A stretch of 64,000 nucleotides of DNA from NCBI RefSeq assembly GCF_018861315.1, contig NZ_JAHLDL010000024.1, forward strand, positions 1-64,000. The letters run 5' to 3'. The notes under the pieces are model-generated. The model was given only the letters and a program-made list of their open reading frames with translations, was not told the origin of the DNA and did no database searches. Source of the stretch: Clostridium bowmanii (lineage in GTDB: Bacteria > Bacillota > Clostridia > Clostridiales > Clostridiaceae). The translations under genes were made by a program, and so were the position numbers. This document shows, in pieces, positions 24,508-34,033 of the stretch (its first letter is position 1; every line of letters begins with the position of its first letter).

Positions 24508-25368
24508 TTATTCTCTTGTTAATATAACTACAGACATTAAAATCAATATACTTCCAATTACAATCCTAGCTGATATAGACTCCCCTAAAATTAATATTCC
24601 TAGTGTTAATGCAACAATAGGTTCAATTGTACTAAAAATTGAAGCCTTAGATGGGCCTATAATTCTGACCCCTTCTAAAAATGCCATTAAAGCAACCACT
24701 GTAGATATTAATGCTAATAATAAAATTGCAACCAGTGCATAAAAAGATATATGCATATTAAAATTACTAGTAGAGATTGCTGCAATAAACATGACAACAG
24801 CAGATGCGCATGAGATATAGAAGGTTAAAACGTAACTGTTAATAGTCCTAAATTCTTTATGAGATGCGCCTAGCACATATAGTGAATAAAGCACTGCAGC
24901 TATGCCTGCCAGTATTATCCCTATTAAATTGAAAGTAGCACTCCTACTATCAATTAAAATAAAAATACCTATTGTGGAAATAATCAAAGATATGATTTTT
25001 CTAGGGTATATTTTTTCTTTATAAAACAAATACGAAAATAAAGTAACAATAGCAGGGTATGTATAAAAAATCATGGTTGCCAATCCAATACTTATATAAT
25101 TATAGGACATAAATAAACTTGTGGACGTAAATGCAAATCCAAACACGCCTATAATTGTAACTAAAAATATTTGATTTTTGGCCAATTTAAGTGATATTCC
25201 TTTGGATTTCAAATAATACAAAAGCATAATTGCTGCAAAAAAAAATCTTAAGAATAAGGTGGTATATGTATTAGCACCTCCTCTATATGATAATTTTGCA
25301 AGTATTGGCATAATACCAAAAGAAATAGCAGATAAAACAATATATAAAATTCCTTTCGTTTTTTCCAT
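24508..25368 (-). CDS. EamA/DMT-family permease
   Basis: 286 residues with ten hydrophobic segments in two EamA repeats, a drug/metabolite transporter superfamily protein of the plasma membrane. The first repeat starts KGILYIVLSAISFGIMPILAK; the second ends with SIFSTIEPIVALTLGILILGE, a typical EamA signature. The in-frame ATG at 25407 is replaced here by the ATG at 25368, which has GGGGGGA eight bases upstream. Substrate cannot be told. It is a single gene with its own terminator. Confidence 0.88.
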   Translation of the reverse strand: MEKTKGILYIVLSAISFGIMPILAKLSYRGGANTYTTLFLRFFFAAIMLLYYLKSKGISLKLAKNQIFLVTIIGVFGFAFTSTSLFMSYNYISIGLATMIFYTYPAIVTLFSYLFYKEKIYPRKIISLIISTIGIFILIDSRSATFNLIGIILAGIAAVLYSLYVLGASHKEFRTINSYVLTFYISCASAVVMFIAAISTSNFNMHISFYALVAILLLALISTVVALMAFLEGVRIIGPSKASIFSTIEPIVALTLGILILGESISARIVIGSILILMSVVILTRE

Positions 25369-25494
25369 AGTAATCCCCCCATTTTCAAAAAAGATACATA
25401 TAATCATTTCTAATAGCTTTTAAAGTGTATCATCTTTATATAAAGTTTTCATCATTTAATCATAAATTTTATAATTAATATTGGTAAAATAATT

Positions 25495-25530
25495 AAAAAC
25501 CCTAGGTCTGCATGCAGACCTAGGGTTTTT
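25495..25530 (-). terminator. Perfect 36-base palindrome, terminator of the nitroreductase gene
   Basis: Two 18-base arms (AAAAACCCTAGGTCTGCA and its complement) meet with no loop, 34 bases after the nitroreductase gene on the minus strand and ending in T residues. The perfect symmetry makes it work in both directions. Confidence 0.75.
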
Positions 25531-25563
25531 ACAAAATTAAACAAAAACCTTTTTTAAGTACTT

Positions 25564-26103
25564 CTAAGAATAAGCATTATCCCATGTATTTAAAAATACA
25601 TAATCACTGACAGATTTTTTATCATTATGTTCTTTACTTTCAGCAATTTCTCCAATAGGAGTCATAGCAACCACTTTGTATTTTTGTGGAATGGACAATG
25701 TACTTTTAATAATATCTTCATTGATAGCAGCAATCCAACATGTTCCATATCCCTCATTAGTAGCTGATAAAACAAAATGTTCTAGTGCTATGGCACTATC
25801 CACTAAATAATACTCTTTGTTTTGTACTTCTCCAGAATCATTAGGATCTGAAACTATAACCGCTGTCATTGGTGCATCTAATATTGACTGAGCTGCAGAA
25901 TTATCCTTATTAATTATAGACTTTGAAATCTGTTCTAATTTCTTTTTTTCATCAACTAGAATAAACTTGTAAGAAGTATTGTTTTTCCATGAAGGTGACA
26001 TCATTGCTGCATTAATCATTCTACCTAATTTTTCATTATCTATTGGGGTATTCTTAAATTTTTTAATACTTTGCCTCGTTTTGACTACATCATAAAATTC
26101 CAT
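25564..26103 (-). CDS. Nitroreductase-family FMN protein
   Basis: 179 residues of the nitroreductase fold. The N-terminal TRQSIKKFKNTPIDNEKL places the FMN-phosphate-binding Arg/Ser, MMSPSWKNNTSYKFILV forms the FMN pocket, and EGYGTCWIAAI lies in the central region. Such enzymes reduce nitro compounds, quinones or flavins with NAD(P)H; the physiological substrate is not apparent. It is a single gene between two independent terminators. Confidence 0.88.
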   Translation of the reverse strand: MEFYDVVKTRQSIKKFKNTPIDNEKLGRMINAAMMSPSWKNNTSYKFILVDEKKKLEQISKSIINKDNSAAQSILDAPMTAVIVSDPNDSGEVQNKEYYLVDSAIALEHFVLSATNEGYGTCWIAAINEDIIKSTLSIPQKYKVVAMTPIGEIAESKEHNDKKSVSDYVFLNTWDNAYS

Positions 26104-26156
26104 AAAATCACACTCCTTTAATTTTAGTATGTGTAATTTCGAAACAAATAATGTAG

Positions 26157-27254
26157 TTATTTTTTTATTATATTTTTATAAATTCTTAGATAATTTTCCC
26201 AAAACTTTTCTATGGTATATTTTTTCAAAACGATTTTATGTAAATTCTCACCTTTTTGCTTTAAATTATCCACATCAAAATATGCTGCTTTCATAGCATT
26301 GTAAATACTTTCATTTGTTTGGTTTTCTATTTTATATCCGCTATTCTCATCCAATATAGACTCTAAATCTCCTACCTCAGTATAGATTGTGGTTTTCTTT
26401 ACAATTCCTGATTCTAAAACAGTTAACGGTGGTGCTCCGCCCTCACTAAAAGAAGCCAAAACACTAATATTAGAACAATTTATGTAGTCCATAGGATTTG
26501 TTACATTTCCAACCATAATAACTTTATTTTCTAGTTTTAAATCCACTATTAATTTTTCTAATTGGAGTCGTAGCTTCCCCTCACCAACTAAAAGCAATTT
26601 TACATCATCAAACTGGAGCGTTAATTTGCTAAAGGCTAGTATTACTCCTCTATGGTTCTTTATAGGATGCAATCTTGCAACCATAACATATACAAAATCC
26701 TGTTGGTTTAAATTTAAATTATTTCGCATATCTTCTACTGAGGTCGCAATATTAATTTTTTTTATATCTATGCCATTGTTTACAACCGCTTTATTTCCCT
26801 TAAATTCTTTTTCTTCTAATAACTTCTTTAAATTATTTGATACACAAATATAATTATTAAAGCTCTTTAACCCTTTAATACTAAGAGGAGTAAAAATATA
26901 ATATTTTATTTTATTATTAAGAAAATCATATCTGAAATCACTGTGAACTACAGCTACTGTAGGCACCTTTATTTTTCTTTTTAAAAGCAAATGCATTAAA
27001 AATGGTTTTGCTCCATGGAAATTTACTATACTTATGGAATTATTGTTTATGAATTCAATAAGCTCCATATTATTAAGCTTTTTTGTAAAAAGTTTATATC
27101 TAACATCTATAGTTTTAGCCTTTAAGTAAAGTGGACCTTCTCCCACACAACCAATTATATTTTCAAAATTATCATTACATTTATTGCATATATTTAATAC
27201 GTGGTTTCCACCGCCGCCATTATCATTGCCAGATATGATATGTAAAACTTTAAT
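26157..27254 (-). CDS. GT4-family glycosyltransferase, apparent ATT start
   Basis: The reading frame is open upstream of the first ATG/GTG/TTG. It contains a full Rossmann start, (I)KVLHIISGNDNGGGGNHVL, beginning at an ATT codon (27252-27254) six bases after GAGGAGGGG; an in-frame TAA lies just before. With this start the protein has 365 residues and the complete N-terminal donor/acceptor half of GT4 enzymes. The C-terminal half has VARLHPIKNHRGV and the EGGAPPLTVLESG nucleotide-sugar-binding motif. The first standard start (GTG at 27146) would cut off the essential first strand and glycine-rich loop. It is the last gene of the polysaccharide locus. Confidence 0.85.
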   Translation of the reverse strand: MKVLHIISGNDNGGGGNHVLNICNKCNDNFENIIGCVGEGPLYLKAKTIDVRYKLFTKKLNNMELIEFINNNSISIVNFHGAKPFLMHLLLKRKIKVPTVAVVHSDFRYDFLNNKIKYYIFTPLSIKGLKSFNNYICVSNNLKKLLEEKEFKGNKAVVNNGIDIKKINIATSVEDMRNNLNLNQQDFVYVMVARLHPIKNHRGVILAFSKLTLQFDDVKLLLVGEGKLRLQLEKLIVDLKLENKVIMVGNVTNPMDYINCSNISVLASFSEGGAPPLTVLESGIVKKTTIYTEVGDLESILDENSGYKIENQTNESIYNAMKAAYFDVDNLKQKGENLHKIVLKKYTIEKFWENYLRIYKNIIKK

Positions 27255-27291
27255 GTAGCTCCCCTCCTCATACTCATCTTAATATATATAA

Positions 27292-28011
27292 TCATTTATG
27301 CTTATATTTATCCTTTATAACCATTAAAATAAATTTAGGTATAGATGATAATCTTTTAATTCTAAAGGGCTCTTTTGCAACTCTATATAACCATTCCAAG
27401 CCTGTATTTATCATCCATTTAGGTGCCCTTTTAAGGTTACCCGCTATAATGTCAAAACTTCCTCCAACCCCCATAAATATACTGCATGGAAGTCTCTCCA
27501 TATACTTTGCTATGAATAACTCTTGCCTTGGACATCCCATTGCAACAAATAATACCTTAGGACTCACTTTTTCTATTTCCTCTAATAATTCTTCACAGTT
27601 GTTTAAATCGAAATATCCATCATGACTACCTAAAACATTTAATTTCCGATATTTTGTTTGCAAATTAATATTACACATATCCACTGTTTCCTTTGTAGAG
27701 CCTAACAAATATATCCCCTGGTTTTCTTTTTCACATTTTTTCACTAAACGATCCATGAGCTCTATGCCCGCAATTTTTTCTTTCACAGGTTGCCCTACTA
27801 TTTTTGAACATATTACGGTGCTAATTCCATCTGGAATAATAATCGATTTTTCACTAGTAAAATTATCTAGTAATACATTATTTTGTAGTCCACTGTTTAG
27901 AACCTCTGGATTTCCTGAAACAATATGTACTTTTTCAAAATTATTTATACTCCTCAGCAATGCTTCTATGTTGTCATTAAAAATTTCATATTGAAAAATC
28001 ATTGTTGCCAT
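27292..28011 (-). CDS. WecG/TagA/CpsF-family glycosyltransferase
   Basis: 239 residues of the GT26 family. GIELMDRLVKKCEKENQGIYLLGS and VLFVAMGCPRQELFIAKY are typical, and GVGGSFDIIAGNLKRAPKWM is the usual C-terminal motif. Members add the second sugar (ManNAc or its acid) to lipid-linked GlcNAc in teichoic acid or exopolysaccharide synthesis. Here it would act after the sugar transferase encoded just upstream at 28093-28749. The start has GGAGGAG. Confidence 0.92.
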   Translation of the reverse strand: MATMIFQYEIFNDNIEALLRSINNFEKVHIVSGNPEVLNSGLQNNVLLDNFTSEKSIIIPDGISTVICSKIVGQPVKEKIAGIELMDRLVKKCEKENQGIYLLGSTKETVDMCNINLQTKYRKLNVLGSHDGYFDLNNCEELLEEIEKVSPKVLFVAMGCPRQELFIAKYMERLPCSIFMGVGGSFDIIAGNLKRAPKWMINTGLEWLYRVAKEPFRIKRLSSIPKFILMVIKDKYKHK

Positions 28012-28092
28012 AAAACTCCTCCAAATAATCTTCTTTTTTTAGAAACTACAGTATATATAATGAGTACTTGAACTAACTATTTTAGCCAATTA

Positions 28093-28749
28093 TTAATAAG
28101 CTCCTTCTTTTTTAAATACAGATAACACTGTTAAAAAGAGGATCTTTATGTCAAATATCACTGAGAAATCTATAATATATTTCAAATCGTAAGAAATAGT
28201 TTTTCCCAGTTCAATTTCTCCTCTTCCACTAATCTGTGCAAGCCCAGTAATCCCTGGTAAAACTAAAAATCTTTGACGATAACTTTCTGGATAATAATTA
28301 ACTACCTCTGGTATTTCAGGTCTCGGACCTACAAGGCTCATTTGTCCAAACAAAACATTAAAAAGTTGTGGAATTTCATCCAAGCTACTACTCCTTAAAA
28401 AGTTTCCAAGCTTAGTTATTCTATTGTCTGACTTACTTTGAAATACAAAATTTTCTAGATCATTTGGATCTATATTGAGTTCTCTTTTACTTTCAGCTTG
28501 AACTATCATAGTTCTAAATTTATAAATAGTGAAATTCTTGCCATCCTTACCAACTCTAACTTGTTTAAATATAGCTGGCCCTTTAGAATCTAATTTAATA
28601 GCAATAATAATAATTAAATATATAGGAGATAATATAATTATGCCAAGCATTGATAATATTATATCCATTAATCTCTTGACAATGAATTGAAGCTTTTTAT
28701 TCTCAATGTATATTTTCTTGTCTATATTTGTAGTGATACTTTCGTTCAT
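28093..28749 (-). CDS. Undecaprenyl-phosphate sugar-1-phosphate transferase
   Basis: 218 residues, one N-terminal membrane hairpin (about 30-52), then the bacterial sugar-transferase domain: GPAIFKQVRVGKDGKNFTIYKFRTM, SSLDEIPQLFNVLFGQMSLVGPRPEIPE and LPGITGLAQISGRGE. It is the initiating enzyme that puts the first sugar phosphate on undecaprenyl phosphate. It is of the short EpsL/PglC type without the five-helix region of WbaP. Confidence 0.95.
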   Translation of the reverse strand: MNESITTNIDKKIYIENKKLQFIVKRLMDIILSMLGIIILSPIYLIIIIAIKLDSKGPAIFKQVRVGKDGKNFTIYKFRTMIVQAESKRELNIDPNDLENFVFQSKSDNRITKLGNFLRSSSLDEIPQLFNVLFGQMSLVGPRPEIPEVVNYYPESYRQRFLVLPGITGLAQISGRGEIELGKTISYDLKYIIDFSVIFDIKILFLTVLSVFKKEGAY

Positions 28750-28913
28750 CGTTTATTCCTACTTTCTCCTGAATATTTAAGTGAGATGTTAATTTTTTTA
28801 CATTTATTTGTACACTAATAATATCATATTTTATTATTTACAACAACTATCATAACAACATGGGTTGCATCAATAATAATCTCATATATTTTTTTATAAT
28901 GTAGTATGGATTA

Positions 28914-28962
28914 CACAATTCATAAGGGTATATCAAAGTGAGATATACCCTTTTGAATTGTG
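28914..28962 (-). terminator. Inverted repeat after the GT4 gene at 28983-30113
   Basis: Arms of 21 bases (28914-28934 and 28942-28962) with one mismatch and a 7-nt loop. No T-run follows directly on the minus strand, so termination may be inefficient and part of the transcript may continue into the sugar transferase gene. Confidence 0.5.
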
Positions 28963-28982
28963 ACTAAACTTTAATGAATGAT

Positions 28983-30113
28983 TTAAAATTTAGTCACATC
29001 TTTGTATACTTCCAATAATTTTTTTGAAACACATTCCGGTGAAAACTTAAGCTTTATCTCGGCAGATATCTTCTCCCGATTAAATTTTATGTTATTTTCA
29101 TACATATATTTCATCGCACTTACTAATGCATCAAAATCATCCACTGGAATCATACGTCCATTCTCTTCATGAATAAATACTTCAGGTCCACCACATTTAG
29201 TAGCTATTACAGGAACTCCAGAGGCTAATGCTTCAATATAAGCAACCCCAAAAGTTTCAGAGCGCGAGGCTAGCACAAAACAATCACTACTTTTTAGCTT
29301 TTCCTTAATAACTTCCCTAGAACACATACCCATAAGTACAACTCTACTCTCCAAGCTATACTTTTTTATAATACCTTCTAATTTCGATCTCTCCTCACCT
29401 TCTCCAAATATTGTAAGTGTCACAAGAGGAAGCTTACGAAAAGCACTATAAAATGATTCAATGGTCAAATCCATTCTTTTTCCATAGTTTAGATTTCCAA
29501 AGGATATAAAGTTAAATATCTTGTCTTCTCCTCTTATTGCATAAGTGAATAAGTCAGTATCCACAATATTAGGAACGTAAATTGATTTTATATTAAATTT
29601 ATCTTTTATGCAATTGACCAGTGCTGGGCTTACTGCAATAAGAGTATCAGCTTGTTCATATGCTAATTTAGCAATGCTTAAAAGTTGTTTCTCTATTATG
29701 GGCTTGTTTATAAGGGAAGAGTGCTCAGTTATTATTAGCGGAACATTTACTTGTTGTTTCAGTTTTGCTGCCGCATAACCTAAATCAGTAAAATGTGCAT
29801 GAAGTATATCTGGCTTTCCTAATTCTTTTAATATAATCTTATAAAGAATACTAAGACCTATACTAGTAACTTTGTGCAAAATCGCTTTGGGCAGTCTGCC
29901 TCCAGGAATGTTTATAACATAAACATTAACACCATCTACTTCATGTCGTTCCAACCCCCATTTACGCCACCTTCTTATGGAGCGCATATCAATTGCAGCA
30001 AAAACCACTTTTGAGCCAGCTTTGGCTAGTGCCTTAGCCTGGTCAAATTCAAATATACCGTTCATCTTATACTTATTTGTTGGAAATCCCCGTGATATGA
30101 TCATGATATACAT
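28983..30113 (-). CDS. GT4-family glycosyltransferase
   Basis: 376 residues with two Rossmann halves. The acceptor half starts MIISRGFPTNKYKMNGIFEFDQAKAL; the donor-binding half shows FNFISFGNLNYGKRMDLTIE and the E-x7-E signature FGVAYIEALASGVPVIATKCGG. It transfers a sugar to the lipid-linked repeat unit on the cytoplasmic side. The start overlaps the end of the upstream Wzy/WaaL-type gene. Confidence 0.92.
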   Translation of the reverse strand: MYIMIISRGFPTNKYKMNGIFEFDQAKALAKAGSKVVFAAIDMRSIRRWRKWGLERHEVDGVNVYVINIPGGRLPKAILHKVTSIGLSILYKIILKELGKPDILHAHFTDLGYAAAKLKQQVNVPLIITEHSSLINKPIIEKQLLSIAKLAYEQADTLIAVSPALVNCIKDKFNIKSIYVPNIVDTDLFTYAIRGEDKIFNFISFGNLNYGKRMDLTIESFYSAFRKLPLVTLTIFGEGEERSKLEGIIKKYSLESRVVLMGMCSREVIKEKLKSSDCFVLASRSETFGVAYIEALASGVPVIATKCGGPEVFIHEENGRMIPVDDFDALVSAMKYMYENNIKFNREKISAEIKLKFSPECVSKKLLEVYKDVTKF

Positions 30114-31378
30114 TATATTGTACTCCCCTCATATATTCCTTTAGGGCGGTTATTTAATAAAGCTTCTACAGTAGCTAATAAAAACCAAAAGTAAGTTGTC
30201 GCTTTAGGTACAAAAAATAAATTATCAAATAAATTCATAAATAGAAAAGCAACCATAGCTGCCATTACACCCATATAAAATGGTTTATAAAAGTTATCTG
30301 TAGTTATACTATACAATTTTTTAACTCTACATAGAGTTATTGTTACTATTCCTAAAAAAGAAGCAATTCCTATTAAACCTAACTCACTTTGCACCTTTAA
30401 ATATGAATTATGACCTGGGTAATTTTTATATTCTTGATATTTCAATTCTTTATACTTTTTTATATATTCATTATATCTAGTGACATAATTTCCATTACCA
30501 ACACCCAAAAGGGGATGTTCCTTTATCATCATAATAGCTGTTTTCCAAAGTTTAATTCTTGATTCATCTTGAGATAAATTAGTAACATCTTTAACTCTTT
30601 GAAAAACAGAAGGAATGAAAAACATTAAAATACTAAAACCTCCAAGTGCAAAAATCAACTTAATGCTATAAATTAGTGCAAGTACTAATACTCCAAGTCC
30701 AAATCCTAAAAATGCATTTCTAGAAAGTGTCATCAATAAATTAGTAAGTAATAATATTGAAAGGAATATGTACATTATTTTTTTATTTTTATTTTTTTCA
30801 TAAATACTCAACATAATCACGGGAAAAATTATCAATATTAAATAAGCACCATAAGCATTTGGATTAAATAGTGTGGATGCAATCCTTATACCTGTTCCAA
30901 AGGCGCTAGGTTTTGTAAACTTTTCAGTAAGTCCAAACCCTGTAAAATGCTGAACAATACCTATGCAACTTAAAACAAAGGAAACAAATATATAACATCT
31001 TAATAAGATTTTTATTTGTTTCTTATTGTTGAACTCATATTTTATAATAAAATACATAAAGATATAAGTTATAAACCTAGCACTCTCGCTTAATGCTAGT
31101 GTTTTGTCTACTGCATAAATAGTAGATAGAAGCATTATAGCAAGCAGTATTGTCATAAATATGCTTAGTTTATCCAAGAAAAAATTCACAATGCCATTAA
31201 TAAAATTTTCTCTTCCTTTTTTAGAAACAATTATACCTATTATGTAAACAAAAATCATTAATGCTAAAATTAAATCAGTGAAAAGTACTCCATGAAATAT
31301 AAATTCTTTTGGAATTAATGGTAATAATATAATATAAACGCATGTTAATGCAAATAGTGTTTTTTTATAAAAATCCAC
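30113..31378 (-). CDS. O-antigen ligase/polymerase-like membrane protein (Wzy_C)
   Basis: 421 residues with about 12 hydrophobic segments. The periplasm-facing loop contains KLWKTAIMMIKEHPLLGVGNGNY and a later NYPGHNSYLKVQSELGLIG, the Wzy_C-domain signature. It would polymerise or ligate undecaprenyl-linked units on the outer face of the membrane. It is one of two such proteins in the locus; which one polymerises cannot be told. Confidence 0.9.
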   Translation of the reverse strand: MDFYKKTLFALTCVYIILLPLIPKEFIFHGVLFTDLILALMIFVYIIGIIVSKKGRENFINGIVNFFLDKLSIFMTILLAIMLLSTIYAVDKTLALSESARFITYIFMYFIIKYEFNNKKQIKILLRCYIFVSFVLSCIGIVQHFTGFGLTEKFTKPSAFGTGIRIASTLFNPNAYGAYLILIIFPVIMLSIYEKNKNKKIMYIFLSILLLTNLLMTLSRNAFLGFGLGVLVLALIYSIKLIFALGGFSILMFFIPSVFQRVKDVTNLSQDESRIKLWKTAIMMIKEHPLLGVGNGNYVTRYNEYIKKYKELKYQEYKNYPGHNSYLKVQSELGLIGIASFLGIVTITLCRVKKLYSITTDNFYKPFYMGVMAAMVAFLFMNLFDNLFFVPKATTYFWFLLATVEALLNNRPKGIYEGSTI

Positions 31379-31413
31379 TTTAACTCTCCCATCTCATTTC
31401 AAATGATATAAAA

Positions 31414-32445
31414 TTATCTCGATGATTTTGTATTTTTTTGGACTGCTTTATTAGATCTCAAACAGTAAAATACTATTAAACCCTCTAGAAATCCGATTCC
31501 ATAGCTTAAATGTAATATCAAGAAGGCTACTATCATCCGAGGTGCATACTTAATTTTCCCACCAGAAGCTTTTAAAGAGAATGTAACAGCACCAAATAAA
31601 TAAGCTATTAGTTCTGTTATAAATAGATATCTAGCTATCTTTGAGAACGGGCTTACTATAGTGCCCAAAATTAAGCTTACAACAAATAGTAATGGAATTA
31701 AATGTCTTACTGCTGCTGGCTTTTTATGTTTTTGAATAACTCTAACTTTCCAAAAGCCATACTGGAAATATTGTGTCCAAAGCTTACCAAAAGATCCTCT
31801 CGTATAATAGTGAGAAATTATATCTGGAGCTAGAAGTATCTTATTACCGCTCTTAGATATTCTAAAATTCAATTCATCATCTTGATTGCGTACAAGCTCT
31901 TCATCAAAATATCCTATTTCATCAAATATACTTCTTCTATAAGCTCCAAAAGCAACAGTGTCAACAAGCTGTTCTTTTTCTGAAAATCTAAATAATGCAT
32001 TTCCTACGCCAAATGGAGACCCCATAGAAAAAGATATAGCCTCTGCCATACTGTTTTCACTAATATTTATTATTCTTCCACCTACACAAGCAATATCTGA
32101 ACTTTTTAATTTTTCCACGCAAATTTTGACATAATCACTATCCATATAAGCATGAGCTCCAAAAATTACTATTATCTCCCCCACAGAGGCTTTTATTCCT
32201 AAATTCATCGCAGAAGGGGCTACTCTTTTTTCATTTACAACTAATTTTATCTGTGGATATTTAATGTTATATTCTTTTATTATTTTTTGAGTGTTATCAT
32301 CTGAACATCCATCACAAACCATAACTTCAATATTATCTATATCGTAGCTTTGTTCTATTATAGATTGTATACATTTACCGATATGATTTTCTTCATTTCT
32401 GCAAGGAATAACTACAGAGACTTTTACATTCCCTTGATCATCCAT
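31414..32445 (-). CDS. GT2-family glycosyltransferase with C-terminal membrane segments
   Basis: 343 residues. The GT-A domain begins VSVVIPCRNEENHIGKCIQSI; the DxD-like region is VMVCDGCSDDN, and EELVRNQDDELNFRISKSG marks the catalytic base region. Two or three hydrophobic segments after about 240 anchor it in the membrane. ExoA-like succinoglycan transferases have this layout. Confidence 0.9.
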   Translation of the reverse strand: MDDQGNVKVSVVIPCRNEENHIGKCIQSIIEQSYDIDNIEVMVCDGCSDDNTQKIIKEYNIKYPQIKLVVNEKRVAPSAMNLGIKASVGEIIVIFGAHAYMDSDYVKICVEKLKSSDIACVGGRIINISENSMAEAISFSMGSPFGVGNALFRFSEKEQLVDTVAFGAYRRSIFDEIGYFDEELVRNQDDELNFRISKSGNKILLAPDIISHYYTRGSFGKLWTQYFQYGFWKVRVIQKHKKPAAVRHLIPLLFVVSLILGTIVSPFSKIARYLFITELIAYLFGAVTFSLKASGGKIKYAPRMIVAFLILHLSYGIGFLEGLIVFYCLRSNKAVQKNTKSSR

Positions 32446-32514
32446 TTTATCTCTCCTTATTGCTCTTGTGCTAATTATTATTTACCAAGGCTAAACTCCT
32501 AAAGTATAATATTT

Positions 32515-33978
32515 TTAAGTAAGTTTTTCATTTAAACATTCTTCTTTATTATTTAATTCTACTATTGCAAATATTAACCACATAATTAATGTTCCTGTAA
32601 TTACACCTTTATGGTCAAATTCATTTCCTGTTAAAACTGAATAAATCATATAAATTATAATTGTAGTAAAAACACCTCTGTTTTCACTATAATTTTCGAA
32701 AATAACCTTTATTCGATTTATAATTATAATAAAGAATAAAATAGAACATACTATTCCAAACTCCACTGCAACTTGAAACCACAAATTATGAGCATTTTCC
32801 ATAGAGTAATTTGCAACTGGTGCATTTATCCTAAAGCTTTCTGGGAAAGCCAAGTATGCATTCATAGCATATTTTCTGTACAATTCTGCAAAAGTTGCTC
32901 CGCCTGCACCAAACGGATATTTTATTACAATTATGCAACTTGCAACAATTGCTTGTAATCTTGCCATTATAGATTCATTCTTTAAAATATCCACATTCAC
33001 TTGCCCTCTTTGAAGTATAAATGTAATAATCCACTTTGATGATATTAAAAAGGCTATTCCAAAGAAATAAAATATTTTCTTGTACTTTTTACTTATTAAC
33101 ATAATAAAAGTCACTATAATAAAACAAAGCCAAGCTCCTCTAGTAAATGTAATGAATAGTGCAATCATATTTATAAATAAGGAACCATATACAAATATTT
33201 TTTCTTCTTTAATAAGTTTTCTATATAATACTAATTCTAAAACTATTGGTACAATCAAAAGTATTATTCCAGCACCTATGTTTACATTATGATATCCAAA
33301 AGTTATAAGATTTCTATTTCGCATTACATCTCCTAAGCTCATTCTATTTGTAATCACTTGAGTGAATCCATAAAAACAGCTGAAATCTATACTTACTATT
33401 AATGCAAAATAAATTTTTTTTACATCTTCACTTTTAAAATTAACTAAAATCACAAACATAAACATAACGGGTACAAAAATAGATATATATGTACTGCTTA
33501 AGCTTTTTAATATGTGTTCGGAAAATATATTACTATTAGTTGCAAGCACTACAAAAATTATAATCAAAAATATAAATTTGCTACTGAGAGATTCTTTATT
33601 ATATAATTTACGTTTAATTAATTTGCCAATATTTTTTATATTTAATATAAACATTATAGCAATATAAATACTTTCGTAGGTTACTTTTATAAACAATACA
33701 TCAAAATAAACAACCTTTCTTGCCGTAACAAATATTGGAAAAGATACTATAAATAAAAGTATGGATTTTTTCATGTCAATGGATGCATAATATAATTCAA
33801 ATACTAATAACGCAGTGGCCATTGAAGCCATTCCTGAGTCCTTTATTCCAATTTTCTTAAATAAAAACAAAAAAACTATTATGGAAATCACAATTATGCT
33901 ACATAAAATCATATAATTCTTTTTTGAAAATTCCTTTATACTTATATGATTTTTCTTTAAAAATTCTTTAATATTCAT
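32515..33978 (-). CDS. O-antigen polymerase/ligase-like membrane protein
   Basis: 487 residues with about 12 membrane segments and the Wzy_C-like loop: CIIVIKYPFGAGGATFAELY and SMENAHNLWFQVAVEFGIVCS. A basic N-terminus (LKKNHISIKEFSKKN) precedes the first segment. Second Wzy/WaaL-type protein in the locus. Confidence 0.87.
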   Translation of the reverse strand: MNIKEFLKKNHISIKEFSKKNYMILCSIIVISIIVFLFLFKKIGIKDSGMASMATALLVFELYYASIDMKKSILLFIVSFPIFVTARKVVYFDVLFIKVTYESIYIAIMFILNIKNIGKLIKRKLYNKESLSSKFIFLIIIFVVLATNSNIFSEHILKSLSSTYISIFVPVMFMFVILVNFKSEDVKKIYFALIVSIDFSCFYGFTQVITNRMSLGDVMRNRNLITFGYHNVNIGAGIILLIVPIVLELVLYRKLIKEEKIFVYGSLFINMIALFITFTRGAWLCFIIVTFIMLISKKYKKIFYFFGIAFLISSKWIITFILQRGQVNVDILKNESIMARLQAIVASCIIVIKYPFGAGGATFAELYRKYAMNAYLAFPESFRINAPVANYSMENAHNLWFQVAVEFGIVCSILFFIIIINRIKVIFENYSENRGVFTTIIIYMIYSVLTGNEFDHKGVITGTLIMWLIFAIVELNNKEECLNEKLT

Positions 33979-34033
33979 ATTGTTCTCCTTACTACCTAAA
34001 TTTAGTTAATTAAGCAACTGAAAAAGCGATAAA

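Noticed and set aside
25495-25530. 36-base palindrome as a site-specific recombination or operator site
   Set aside because: Its position just after the nitroreductase gene and its T-rich ends make a terminator the simpler explanation.
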